A stretch of 6,375 nt of DNA from Oscillospiraceae bacterium (GCA_017396055.1 JAFQND010000252.1:1-6375); one strand, 5' to 3'; shown: positions 1 to 6,282, counted from the first letter of the stretch. The notes: generated from the sequence alone by a model not told the origin. A program made the numbers and translations.

Positions 1-1550
1 AGAACGGGACGGATGTCCTCACGGGTGCGGATGGTCATCGCCTTGACGCCGTAAGCTTCTGCCAACAGCTCATAGTTGGTCTTCTTTTCAAGGGTGGTGT
101 GAGAGAAACGATGATCGTAGAACAGTTTCTGCCACTGACGGACCATGCCCAGAACACCGTTGTTGAAGATCAGCTCGATGATGGGGATATTATATTTGGC
201 TGCGGTGGACAGCTCGTTGGCATTCATATGGAAGCTGCCGTCACCGGCAATATTGATGACGCGGGTTTCAGGCAGAGCGACCTGTGCGCCCAGCGAAGCG
301 CCAAGGCCGTAACCCATCGTACCCAGGCCGCCGGAAGTCAGCAGCTGACGGGGACGACGGAAGGTATAATACTGAGCGGTCCACATCTGATGCTGACCTA
401 CTTCGGTGGTAAGAACAGCTTCATGTCCGGTCAGCTCGCTGAGGGTCTCGAGAACTTCTTTCGGAGTAACGCCGTTCGGGTCGGAAGTGGTCTGCATCAA
501 AGGATACTGCTGTTTCCAGTAAGCGACCTGTCCCATCCAGGCGGGATGTTTCTTTTCGGGAAGCTTTTTCAGCAGAGCGGAAAGGATCTCTTTGGCATCG
601 CCTTTGAGGCGGACTTCTACATTAACGTTCTTATTGAACTCAGCGGCATCGATGTCGATTTGGATGACCGGGAATTTCTGGGCGAAAAGACCGGTATTGC
701 AGGTAACGCGGTCAGAGAAACGGGTACCGACGGCAATCATCAGGTCACAGTTTTTGATGACCTCAGAAGCGGTCTTGGTGCCGTGCATGCCCAACATGCC
801 GACATAGCGGGAGTTGGTCTGATCGTAACCGCCCTGGCACATCAGCGAGCAGGAAACAGGAGCATCGATGCGGGAAGCCAGCTCGTGCAGCTCGGGAGAA
901 GCTTCAGAGGCGAGAACACCGCCGCCGGCATAGATCATGGGGTGTTCGGCCTGAGCCATCATTTCGATCGCTCTGTCCATCCAGAACTCGGGGGGCATTT
1001 CGTCCCTGTGCAGCTCCAGAGGAGCTTTGGGTTCATAGTCATAGACGGCACTGGTGACGTCTTTGGGGATATCGATCAGGACGGGACCTTTTCTTCCCTC
1101 GTTTGCAATCTGGAAGGCTTCACGGATAACATCGGCCAGCTCGGAAACATCCTTGACGATGTAGTTGTGCTTGGTGATGGGCATGGTGATGCCGGTGATG
1201 TCGACCTCCTGGAAAGAGTCAAGACCCAGAAGAGAACGGTTGACGTTGCCGGTGATGGCGACCATGGGGATCGAATCCATATAAGCGGTGGCGATACCGG
1301 TGACCAGATTGGTGGCGCCGGGGCCGGAAGTGGCAATGCAGACACCTACTTTGCCGCTGGCACGGGCGTAACCGTCTGCTGCGTGGGCAGCGCCCTGTTC
1401 GTGGGCGGTCAGAACATGATTAATACGGTCGCTGTATTTATAAAGAGCATCGTAAATATTCAAAACTGCGCCGCCGGGATAGCCGAAAACGGTATCGACC
1501 TTCTGCTCCAGCAGACATTCCATGATGATTTGTGCACCTGTCAGTTTCAT
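1..1550 (-). CDS. ilvB: Acetolactate synthase large subunit, 3' end cut by window edge
   Basis: This is the catalytic subunit of acetohydroxyacid synthase. It is ThDP-, Mg- and FAD-dependent and condenses two pyruvates, or pyruvate with 2-oxobutyrate, in the first common step of valine, leucine and isoleucine synthesis. Reading the minus strand from ATG 1550-1548 gives an open frame of 516 codons to the edge. The start MKLTGAQIIMECLLEQ is typical, followed by FGYPGGAVLNIYD and HEQGAAHAADGYARASG with the catalytic Glu near residue 51. GTRFSDRVT lies in the FAD domain and EVGQHQMW near residue 383. The ThDP/Mg motif GDGSFHMNANE starts near 436, and GMVRQWQ follows. I read the motifs in the same frame at both ends and saw no frameshift. 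AAAGGAAG sits 8 nt before the start. Family members run about 550-575 residues, so roughly 35-60 C-terminal residues lie outside the window. Motifs match the anabolic IlvB type rather than catabolic AlsS. No small subunit (ilvN) gene is visible. Confidence 0.97.
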   Translation of the reverse strand, partial: MKLTGAQIIMECLLEQKVDTVFGYPGGAVLNIYDALYKYSDRINHVLTAHEQGAAHAADGYARASGKVGVCIATSGPGATNLVTGIATAYMDSIPMVAITGNVNRSLLGLDSFQEVDITGITMPITKHNYIVKDVSELADVIREAFQIANEGRKGPVLIDIPKDVTSAVYDYEPKAPLELHRDEMPPEFWMDRAIEMMAQAEHPMIYAGGGVLASEASPELHELASRIDAPVSCSLMCQGGYDQTNSRYVGMLGMHGTKTASEVIKNCDLMIAVGTRFSDRVTCNTGLFAQKFPVIQIDIDAAEFNKNVNVEVRLKGDAKEILSALLKKLPEKKHPAWMGQVAYWKQQYPLMQTTSDPNGVTPKEVLETLSELTGHEAVLTTEVGQHQMWTAQYYTFRRPRQLLTSGGLGTMGYGLGASLGAQVALPETRVINIAGDGSFHMNANELSTAAKYNIPIIELIFNNGVLGMVRQWQKLFYDHRFSHTTLEKKTNYELLAEAYGVKAMTIRTREDIRPV

Positions 1551-1570
1551 GTTATACTTCCTTTCTCTCT

Positions 1571-1832
1571 GGAGTAAAATAAAAAGCTTTCATCTCATCT
1601 AAAGAGATGAAAGCCAGAGCTTCCATGGTACCACTCTCATTGCCGCAATGCGGCCACTCATTCCGTGTCAGACAACACGTTCTCCTGTAACGGGGAGTAC
1701 CGGGTCAGCTTACTTCGGAAAGGTTCAGCTGCCTGCTCAAGGGTGATGAGGTTATCTTCTTCCGTACCGCTTTACACCATCCAGCGGTTCTCTTTGCCGG
1801 CATCGAAGGAACCCGTCCCTGTCATCGCATTT
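1571..1832 (-). promoter_or_regulatory. T-box leader riboswitch upstream of ilvB
   Basis: T-box leaders bind a specific tRNA and permit read-through when that tRNA is uncharged. Read on the minus strand, the Stem I base pairs GAUGA (1826-1822) with UCAUC (1749-1745). The distal part shows the conserved AGAGAACC (1793-1786), and a hairpin with ACCGC (1788-1784) pairing GCGGU (1770-1766) encloses GGAUGGUGUAA. Further on are a CUCC/GGAG hairpin containing CCGUUA, a GCCGC-AUU-GCGGC hairpin (1654-1642) and the T-box core GUGGUACC (1634-1627), whose UGGU would pair with the tRNA acceptor NCCA end. A terminator follows directly. The specifier codon lies in the 3' strand of Stem I (about 1745-1759). 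Both CUC (Leu, 1750-1748) and AUC (Ile, 1747-1745) occur there, and AUA (1755-1753) is a third option; I cannot decide by eye. A branched-chain tRNA is expected from the downstream gene. Confidence 0.92.
1576..1614 (-). terminator. Intrinsic terminator of the T-box leader
   Basis: On the minus strand GCUUUCAUCUC (1614-1604) pairs perfectly over 11 bp with GAGAUGAAAGC (1596-1586), with a 7-nt loop, followed by UUUUUAUUUU. It lies between the T-box core and the ilvB start, so it is the attenuation hairpin. The competing antiterminator would form around GUGGUACC (1634-1627), using GAGAG just before it and CUCU just upstream of the terminator arm. Confidence 0.92.
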
Positions 1833-1852
1833 CATGGGATATAACTGTGATT

Positions 1853-1881
1853 ATTATATGATATTTACCAGACAGTGTCAA
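1853..1881 (-). promoter_or_regulatory. Sigma-A promoter of the ilvB T-box transcript
   Basis: On the minus strand TTGACA (1881-1876) and TATAAT (1858-1853) are separated by exactly 17 nt, which is a perfect housekeeping consensus. Transcription would start near 1846, giving a leader of about 295 nt before the ilvB ATG and placing the whole T-box in the transcript. A near-perfect promoter fits a gene whose control is exerted by attenuation after initiation. Confidence 0.9.
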
Positions 1882-1912
1882 GAGGATTTTTGAAAAAGAT
1901 GCCCTGTTCCCA

Positions 1913-1941
1913 TTGACCTTTCGGACGACCGGGAGTATAAT
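1913..1941 (+). promoter_or_regulatory. Divergent sigma-A promoter of the ATPase operon
   Basis: TTGACC (1913-1918) and TATAAT (1936-1941) have a 17-nt spacer, one mismatch from consensus. The start point would be near 1948, about 50 nt before the chosen ATG at 1997. The -35 box lies 31 nt from the divergent -35 box of ilvB, so the two promoters are back to back without overlapping. Confidence 0.85.
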
Positions 1942-1945
1942 GTAA

Positions 1946-1964
1946 GACAACATCATCAGTTGTC
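1946..1964. repeat. Inverted repeat at the operon start site
   Basis: GACAAC-N7-GTTGTC is a perfect 6-bp inverted repeat beginning 4 nt after the -10 box and covering the predicted start point. This is the position of a typical repressor operator. It could also form a small hairpin at the transcript's 5' end. No regulator gene is present in the window, so its role is inferred only. Confidence 0.4.
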
Positions 1965-1981
1965 CGCTCACCGGGCAAAAC

Positions 1982-1987
1982 AAAGGA
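1982..1987 (+). promoter_or_regulatory. Ribosome binding site that sets the ATPase start
   Basis: AAAGGA ends at 1987, directly against an in-frame ATG at 1988 but 9 nt before the in-frame ATG at 1997. A site with no spacing cannot support initiation well, so the second ATG is the better start. Confidence 0.75.
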
Positions 1988-1996
1988 ATGGATATC

Positions 1997-3172
1997 ATGC
2001 TCAACGAACTCTCCGAAGCCGCTTTCGGCCTTTCCACCCTCAGTATTTTCAGAGGACTTCTGAAGGATCCCGTCATCTCCGCGCTGCACGGACTGACCTG
2101 CTCACCTTCTCCCGAAAACTATGCCGGTTTCGTCTCGACACTTTACAAACATACCGCCGATCTGGGCGGATATATTCTGAACGCAGTGCTGGAAGATGAG
2201 AATGCCTATATGCTGCGCAAAGCCGAAGATCTCCCCTGTGATCCGTTTATGGAAGAATGTGTTGCCCATGAACTGGAAGTTTTTGAAAAGCTGTGTGTGC
2301 TGACTCCCGAAAAGGTCATGGTAGCCATGGGCTGCGAGGCATGGCTGCCCCGCTGGCACGCTGAACCCCAGCATATCGCCGAAGTCTATGCCGACCGGCT
2401 GACCCGCATTCATGAACACGGCTATGGCATCTTTGCCAAATATCATACTTTTATCATCAATGACGGCGCACTGCTTCCTGTCAAACATCCCGATGCCATC
2501 TCAGTGGAAGAACTGGGCGGCTATCAGAAAGAGCGTCAGGCTGTCATCGACAACACGCTCGCACTGGTCGAAGGAAGACCCGCTGCCAACACACTGCTCT
2601 ACGGCGATGCCGGCACCGGCAAATCGTCCACCGTCAAAGCGGTAGCCAACCAGTTCCGCGACAGAGGCCTGCGGCTGATCGAACTGAAGAAAAACCAGCT
2701 GCATGAAATTCCCCATCTGGTGGATCAGCTGAGCAAGAATCCGCTGAAATTTATTCTGTTTATCGACGATCTGAGCTTTACCAAAAACGACGATGATTTT
2801 GCCGCCCTCAAAGCGATCCTGGAGGGATCTGTTTCGGCAAGAGCCAACAATCTGGCGGTCTATGCCACCTCCAACCGCCGTCATCTGATCAAAGAGAGCT
2901 TCTCCGACCGTGACGGTGACGAGGTACATGTCAATGATACGCTGGAGGAGCTGATCTCGCTGAGCGACCGGTTCGGCCTGACCATCACCTTCCAGAAGCC
3001 GCAGAAGAAGGTTTATCTGGAGATTGTACATGATCTGGCACTGCGGTACGGCATCATGATGCCGCTTGAACAGCTGGACATCCAGGCGGAGGCATTCGCG
3101 CTGAAACGCGGCGGCCGGTCGGCCCGTGCGGCAAAACAGTTTATCGAATCACTGAAAGCAAAGGAGCTTTGA
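1997..3172 (+). CDS. DUF815-family P-loop ATPase
   Basis: This is a predicted AAA-type ATPase of 391 residues, recognised as a DUF815 protein; its cellular role is not established. The N-terminal half (about 1-180) has no motif I recognise. The ATPase core follows. Walker A is GDAGTGKSS with Lys near 209. Walker B is FILFIDDLSF with the DD pair at 257-258. Sensor 1 lies in YATSNRRHL near 289-297. The segment ISLSDRFGLTITF and the C-terminal KRGGRSARAAKQFIESL, carrying likely sensor-2 arginines, are typical of the family. There is no signal peptide or membrane segment, so it is cytosolic. I chose ATG 1997 over ATG 1988 because AAAGGA ends at 1987, giving 9 nt of spacing instead of none. It is the first gene of a three-gene operon; its stop is 1 nt from the next start. 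The family assignment is firm and the function unknown. Confidence 0.92.
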   Translation: MLNELSEAAFGLSTLSIFRGLLKDPVISALHGLTCSPSPENYAGFVSTLYKHTADLGGYILNAVLEDENAYMLRKAEDLPCDPFMEECVAHELEVFEKLCVLTPEKVMVAMGCEAWLPRWHAEPQHIAEVYADRLTRIHEHGYGIFAKYHTFIINDGALLPVKHPDAISVEELGGYQKERQAVIDNTLALVEGRPAANTLLYGDAGTGKSSTVKAVANQFRDRGLRLIELKKNQLHEIPHLVDQLSKNPLKFILFIDDLSFTKNDDDFAALKAILEGSVSARANNLAVYATSNRRHLIKESFSDRDGDEVHVNDTLEELISLSDRFGLTITFQKPQKKVYLEIVHDLALRYGIMMPLEQLDIQAEAFALKRGGRSARAAKQFIESLKAKEL

Positions 3173-3173
3173 T

Positions 3174-4352
3174 ATGGACTTTGCAAAACTGAAAGACTTT
3201 ATGGACCGCATGGCGGCAGAACAGAATCCCGGCAATGCGATCGTTGTCTGCTTAGGCGGAAAAGAGGTCTTTTCCTATGCGGCAGGTGTTTCCGATCTGG
3301 AAAAAAAGACTCCTTTCACCGGCGAAGAATACGTCAATATCTACTCCTGCTCCAAGATCACGACTGTGACAGCAGCAGCGCAGCTTCTGGAAAAGGGCGT
3401 CTTTCTTTTGAGTGATCCCCTCTATGAATATATCCCCGAATACCGGCACATGTCGGTACTGGGAGCGGACGGCAGCCTGACCGAAGCAAAAAATTCCATC
3501 CGGATCGGTGACCTGTTTACCATGACGGCGGGCTTCAACTATAACTGCAGCTGTCCTTCCATTCTGCGGGCGACCGAACTGACCGGCGGCAAATGTGATA
3601 CCGTGACTGTAATCAGAGAGCTTGCAAAAGAGCCGCTGAGCTTTGAACCGGGTACCCACTGGCAGTATTCTCTCTGTCATGATGTGCTGGCAGGACTGGT
3701 AGCGGTCATCACCGGCATGCCCTTCCGGGAATATGTGCAGAAAAACATCTTTGAACCGCTGGAAATGACAAAATCGGTCTACCACCGCACACCTGAGATC
3801 ATCGAAAAGATGGCTGAACAGTATACCTTCGTGCCGGAGGGTGCCGAACGGGAAACCGATATCGTCAAGGCTCAGAGCATGGGCAAGGCCTGTAAAGGCA
3901 GCTTTGTCAATGTAGGCAAAGATGTCGCTCATGTTTTCGGTCCGGAGTATGACAGCGGCGGCGCCGGTATCACGACAACCGTCGATGACTATGTGAAACT
4001 TGTGGCTGCTCTTGCGGGAAAAGGAACCGGTCTGAACGGTGAGCGGATCCTTTCTCCTGCGACAGTTGATCTGATGAAAACCAACCGGCTGAACGAAACG
4101 CAGCTTGCCGACATTACCTGGCAGCATCTGAAGGGCTACGGTTACGGTCTGGGCATGCGTACACTGATCGACCGGCATGCCGCGGGCTCTGTGGCAGATA
4201 TCGGCGAATTCGGCTGGGGCGGTGCAGCAGGCGCTTCTGCCTATATGAACACTGATCTGAATCTGGGCGTGTTCTTTGTACAGCACTGTCTGAACCCCAG
4301 AGAGGAATGGTATCAGCCGAGGCTGAGAAACGTGATCTACGGCTGTCTGTGA
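3174..4352 (+). CDS. Serine beta-lactamase-fold hydrolase (class C / esterase-like)
   Basis: This 392-residue protein belongs to the beta-lactamase family (PF00144), which includes class C beta-lactamases, DD-peptidases and EstB-type esterases. The SxxK motif is S58-C-S-K61, giving the nucleophile and general base. The second motif is Y165-S-L within WQYSLCHDVLAGLV, with Leu where class C enzymes have Asn (YxN). The third, KTG-like position is probably FGWGGAAG (346-353), with Trp-Gly-Gly replacing Lys-Thr-Gly. These changes favour an esterase or peptidase over true antibiotic hydrolysis (inference). No signal peptide is visible, so it appears cytosolic, unlike secreted beta-lactamases. Cysteines are frequent (C26, C59, C125, C127, C141, C168). 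AAGGAG lies 7 nt before the ATG, inside the end of the upstream ATPase gene, so translation is probably coupled. The substrate cannot be told. Confidence 0.9.
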   Translation: MDFAKLKDFMDRMAAEQNPGNAIVVCLGGKEVFSYAAGVSDLEKKTPFTGEEYVNIYSCSKITTVTAAAQLLEKGVFLLSDPLYEYIPEYRHMSVLGADGSLTEAKNSIRIGDLFTMTAGFNYNCSCPSILRATELTGGKCDTVTVIRELAKEPLSFEPGTHWQYSLCHDVLAGLVAVITGMPFREYVQKNIFEPLEMTKSVYHRTPEIIEKMAEQYTFVPEGAERETDIVKAQSMGKACKGSFVNVGKDVAHVFGPEYDSGGAGITTTVDDYVKLVAALAGKGTGLNGERILSPATVDLMKTNRLNETQLADITWQHLKGYGYGLGMRTLIDRHAAGSVADIGEFGWGGAAGASAYMNTDLNLGVFFVQHCLNPREEWYQPRLRNVIYGCL

Positions 4353-4359
4353 GGAGAAT

Positions 4360-5097
4360 ATGGCACTTTTATTTGATCAAAAAGCAGATGCCTATGCTGC
4401 GGGGCGGACAGGATATGCCCCCGAAGCAGTGGAAAAACTGATCTCGATGATGCCCGAAGGCTCCGCAGCAGCAGATATGGGCTCCGGTACGGGACTCTTT
4501 TCCGAACAGCTGATCCGGGCGGGCGTTCTCACCTTCTGCGTCGAACCGGACGACGGCATGCGCGCGAAGGCCGAGGCCAGGCTGAACGGCGATCCCCTTT
4601 TCCGGTCGGTGGCGGCTTCAGCAGAGGAATCCTCTCTCCCTGACGGGAGCGTGGGACTTGTCACGGCTGCGGCGGCGCTGCACTGGTTTGATCCGGAGGG
4701 ATTCCGGAGAGAATGTGCCCGCATCCTGATGCCGGACGGTATCGTTGGTATCCTGAACAACGTCAGAGACTATGACGATCCGCTGACAAAAGAACAGCAT
4801 GCACTCTGTCTCAGATACTGCACGTCTTTCACATCCTTCACCCACGGATTTGACAAAGTGAGTAAAAGGATCCCGTCCATTCTCAGGGAATATGAGCTTT
4901 TTGAATATCCGTTCCCGCTGGAATATTCTGTTGAAACCTTTGTCAGCAGAGGGCTTTCCTCTTCCTACTCGCTGAAACAGGGTGATCCACAGTTTGAGGA
5001 ATATGTCAGAGAACTGAAGGCGCTGGCGGAAAAGTATGCCGAAAACGGCGTGATCCGTGTGGGAAATAAAGTGGCGCTGTTCATTGGAAAAGTATAA
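4360..5097 (+). CDS. Class I SAM-dependent methyltransferase
   Basis: This 245-residue predicted methyltransferase uses S-adenosylmethionine as donor; the acceptor is unknown. The opening FDQKADAYAAGRTGY is typical of small-molecule methyltransferases of the Methyltransf_11/25 type. Motif I is AADMGSGTG (37-45), the acidic residue binding the SAM ribose is likely E62 in CVEPDDGM, and the motif IV region is GLVTAAAALHWFDPEGF (99-115), with Gly99 where many relatives have Asp. RILMPDG follows. The C-terminal half (about 130-245) would form the acceptor side and matches nothing I can name. AGGAG lies only 3 nt from the ATG, which is tight, but the conserved N-terminus leaves no better start. It starts 7 nt after the hydrolase stop and is the last gene before the terminator, so it is co-transcribed with the ATPase and the hydrolase. 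It is cytosolic. Confidence 0.92.
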   Translation: MALLFDQKADAYAAGRTGYAPEAVEKLISMMPEGSAAADMGSGTGLFSEQLIRAGVLTFCVEPDDGMRAKAEARLNGDPLFRSVAASAEESSLPDGSVGLVTAAAALHWFDPEGFRRECARILMPDGIVGILNNVRDYDDPLTKEQHALCLRYCTSFTSFTHGFDKVSKRIPSILREYELFEYPFPLEYSVETFVSRGLSSSYSLKQGDPQFEEYVRELKALAEKYAENGVIRVGNKVALFIGKV

Positions 5098-5136
5098 AAA
5101 AACAGGGAAGTTCACGGCGAACTTCCCTGTTTTGTC
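5095..5136. terminator. Bidirectional intrinsic terminator between convergent genes
   Basis: A perfect 15-bp stem, 5099-5113 with 5119-5133, closes a 5-nt loop (ACGGC). The arms contain ACAGGGAAGTTC and its complement. Plus-strand transcripts end in TGTTTTGTCTTATTT. Minus-strand transcripts run into a stretch of eight T, the complement of the A-run at 5095-5102 apart from one base. The hairpin begins at the methyltransferase stop codon and ends 3 nt before the lipoprotein stop, so it serves both genes. Confidence 0.93.
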
Positions 5137-5718
5137 TTATTTAGCTTCAGCGTACAGTTCAGCAATGGCGAGCAGTGCCTCTTTGGATTCTTCGGGCTGT
5201 TCGGTGTTGCTGATGATGTAAACAGCCATGCCGCTCTCATCTATCGAAGCGATCTCGGGATCGTACAGACGGATACCGCAGGGAACATCGTGCAGTACAC
5301 CCTCGACTCCGTTTTCGTCGATCAATTCAAACGAGACCAGATCAAATCCCGCAAGCTCCTCCTCGGTGAAAAGCTCCGAAAGGGAGAGAAGACATTCCAT
5401 GTTGGCCTGATTTTTTCCTTCGTCCAGTGAAGCGATGAGGATATCGATATCCTGTGTGGTGATCATACCGGCCAGTTTCATCATACTGCCCATGACACCG
5501 GTGGGATCGGCGGCGGTATCGCCTGTTGCGATCTCGGTAACAGTACAATCGATAGACTGTTCGGCAAGTACGTTCTGTAAAACAGGCTCATCCTCGCTGA
5601 TATATTTTTTTACCAGAGTGATATCAACACCGGTATCTTCTTTTCCGCCGCAGCCGGTCATCAGGCCTGAAAGGCTCAGCACAGCCAGCATCAGGGCCGC
5701 GGTTCTTTTGAATTTCAT
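5137..5718 (-). CDS. Small predicted lipoprotein, function unknown
   Basis: This is a secreted, membrane-anchored lipoprotein of 193 residues. The signal peptide is MKFKRTAALMLAVLSLSGLMTGC: basic start, hydrophobic core, and a lipobox ending in GC with Cys23 as the lipidated residue, followed by a short GGKED linker. Methionine at -3 is less usual than leucine. The mature part is acidic, with segments DIDILIASLDEGKNQAN (mid-protein), LFTEEELAGFD and the C-terminal AVYIISNTEQPEESKEAL. I recognise no named domain. The frame is open for a further 32 codons upstream, but ATG 5718 is chosen because AAGGAGG sits 5 nt before it and a signal peptide begins there; the longer form would bury the signal. 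A protein with a matching C-terminus ends at 6301 on the same strand, so this is one of a pair. It has its own upstream region and ends at the shared terminator. A binding or sensing role outside the cell is possible but unsupported. Confidence 0.9.
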   Translation of the reverse strand: MKFKRTAALMLAVLSLSGLMTGCGGKEDTGVDITLVKKYISEDEPVLQNVLAEQSIDCTVTEIATGDTAADPTGVMGSMMKLAGMITTQDIDILIASLDEGKNQANMECLLSLSELFTEEELAGFDLVSFELIDENGVEGVLHDVPCGIRLYDPEIASIDESGMAVYIISNTEQPEESKEALLAIAELYAEAK

Positions 5719-5723
5719 AGGAT

Positions 5724-5730
5724 CCTCCTT
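5724..5730 (-). promoter_or_regulatory. Ribosome binding site that sets the lipoprotein start
   Basis: AAGGAGG on the minus strand ends 5 nt before ATG 5718. It rules out the longer open frame that begins at 5814. Confidence 0.9.
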
Positions 5731-5748
5731 CTCTTTTGCTGTAGCTCC

Positions 5749-5754
5749 ATTATA
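5749..5754 (-). promoter_or_regulatory. Possible -10 box of the lipoprotein gene
   Basis: A perfect TATAAT on the minus strand lies 30 nt before the lipoprotein ATG. The matching -35 position at 17 nt (5777-5772) reads ATCGGA, a poor match, and there is no TGn extension. If real, the promoter is weak or needs an activator. CGATGAACATCG (5774-5785), a near-palindrome, lies at that -35 position. Confidence 0.45.
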
Positions 5755-5841
5755 CCGGCAAAAAATTCCGTTCCGATGAACATCGAAAGAAATTTCTGTG
5801 ATCGATGAAAACAAAAGATCAAGAAGTTATGGCGAAATTGT

Positions 5842-5868
5842 AAAAGGGAGCCTTCCGGCTCCCCTTTT
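5842..5868 (-). terminator. Terminator after the Nudix gene
   Basis: GGGAGCC (5846-5852) pairs with GGCTCCC (5857-5863) around a TTCC loop. On the minus strand the hairpin is followed by TTTTACAATTT. It lies 15 nt after the Nudix stop codon and separates that transcript from the lipoprotein gene. The plus-strand side also has CTTTTCT, but no plus gene ends here. Confidence 0.85.
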
Positions 5869-5883
5869 CTATTGATGTGCAGC

Positions 5884-6282
5884 TTACAGCAAAAGGTCTT
5901 TTTCTTTCAGATCCGCAAAGATCAGCTTATTGACAGGAGAAACGGACTCCATATCTTCAGAGGTGAGCCAGGCAAGTTCCGCGATCTCGGAATCGGCCCG
6001 CAGTTCACCGGTATACTCTGCTGTGTAACAGGTCATTTTCACGACCACGCCTTCTTCTTTTCCGTGGGCCTGTGCTTCAAAAACGCCGTAGAACCGGGCA
6101 GTGGATCCGATAATGTCGACACTCAGCTCTTCTTTTGCTTCGCGGACAAGGGTCTCAAGATCGGTCTCGTTTCCCTCGCGCTTGCCGCCGGGGAGATAAT
6201 ACTTATCCTTGCCCTTGGAGCGCGCAGCCAGGATCTTTCCGTCACAAAGACACAGATACGCGATTTTGTCGATTACTTTCAT
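5884..6282 (-). CDS. Nudix hydrolase
   Basis: This 132-residue single-domain Nudix enzyme would hydrolyse a nucleoside diphosphate linked to another group, such as an oxidised dNTP, ADP-ribose or a sugar nucleotide. The substrate cannot be told. The Nudix box runs from G33 to V55 and fits GX5EX7REUXEEXGU (G33, E39, R47-E48, E51-E52), except that Ser54 replaces the usual Gly. The metal-binding glutamates of REAKEE are intact. YYLPGGKREGNE, ahead of the box, is characteristic. The length is usual for the MutT/NTP-pyrophosphohydrolase group. The later segment AELAWLTSEDM is also typical. There is no signal peptide, so it is cytosolic. AGGAGG (6295-6290) lies 7 nt before ATG 6282. The gene begins 18 nt after the stop of a partial upstream gene and is probably co-transcribed with it. 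A terminator follows its stop. Confidence 0.95.
   Translation of the reverse strand: MKVIDKIAYLCLCDGKILAARSKGKDKYYLPGGKREGNETDLETLVREAKEELSVDIIGSTARFYGVFEAQAHGKEEGVVVKMTCYTAEYTGELRADSEIAELAWLTSEDMESVSPVNKLIFADLKEKDLLL

Noticed and set aside
99..1577. A 492-codon open frame on the plus strand opposite ilvB
   Set aside because: It is antisense to a clear acetolactate synthase with all family motifs on the minus strand. The product is Gly/Asp-rich without any recognisable domain, as expected from codon bias of the opposite strand.
1946..1964. The GACAAC/GTTGTC hairpin as a terminator
   Set aside because: It has no following T-run on either strand and sits directly at a promoter.
1822..2089. 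Short minus-strand frames over the divergent promoter region
   Set aside because: They overlap both promoters, the start of the T-box and the start of the ATPase gene. No supporting ribosome binding site or domain was seen.
3252..4286. A 344-codon open frame on the minus strand opposite the hydrolase
   Set aside because: The plus-strand frame carries SxxK and other family motifs, a good ribosome binding site and operon spacing. The minus frame shows no domain.
5719..5814. N-terminal extension of the lipoprotein to ATG 5814
   Set aside because: It would bury the signal peptide 32 residues inside the protein, and it runs through the AAGGAGG site that fits ATG 5718.
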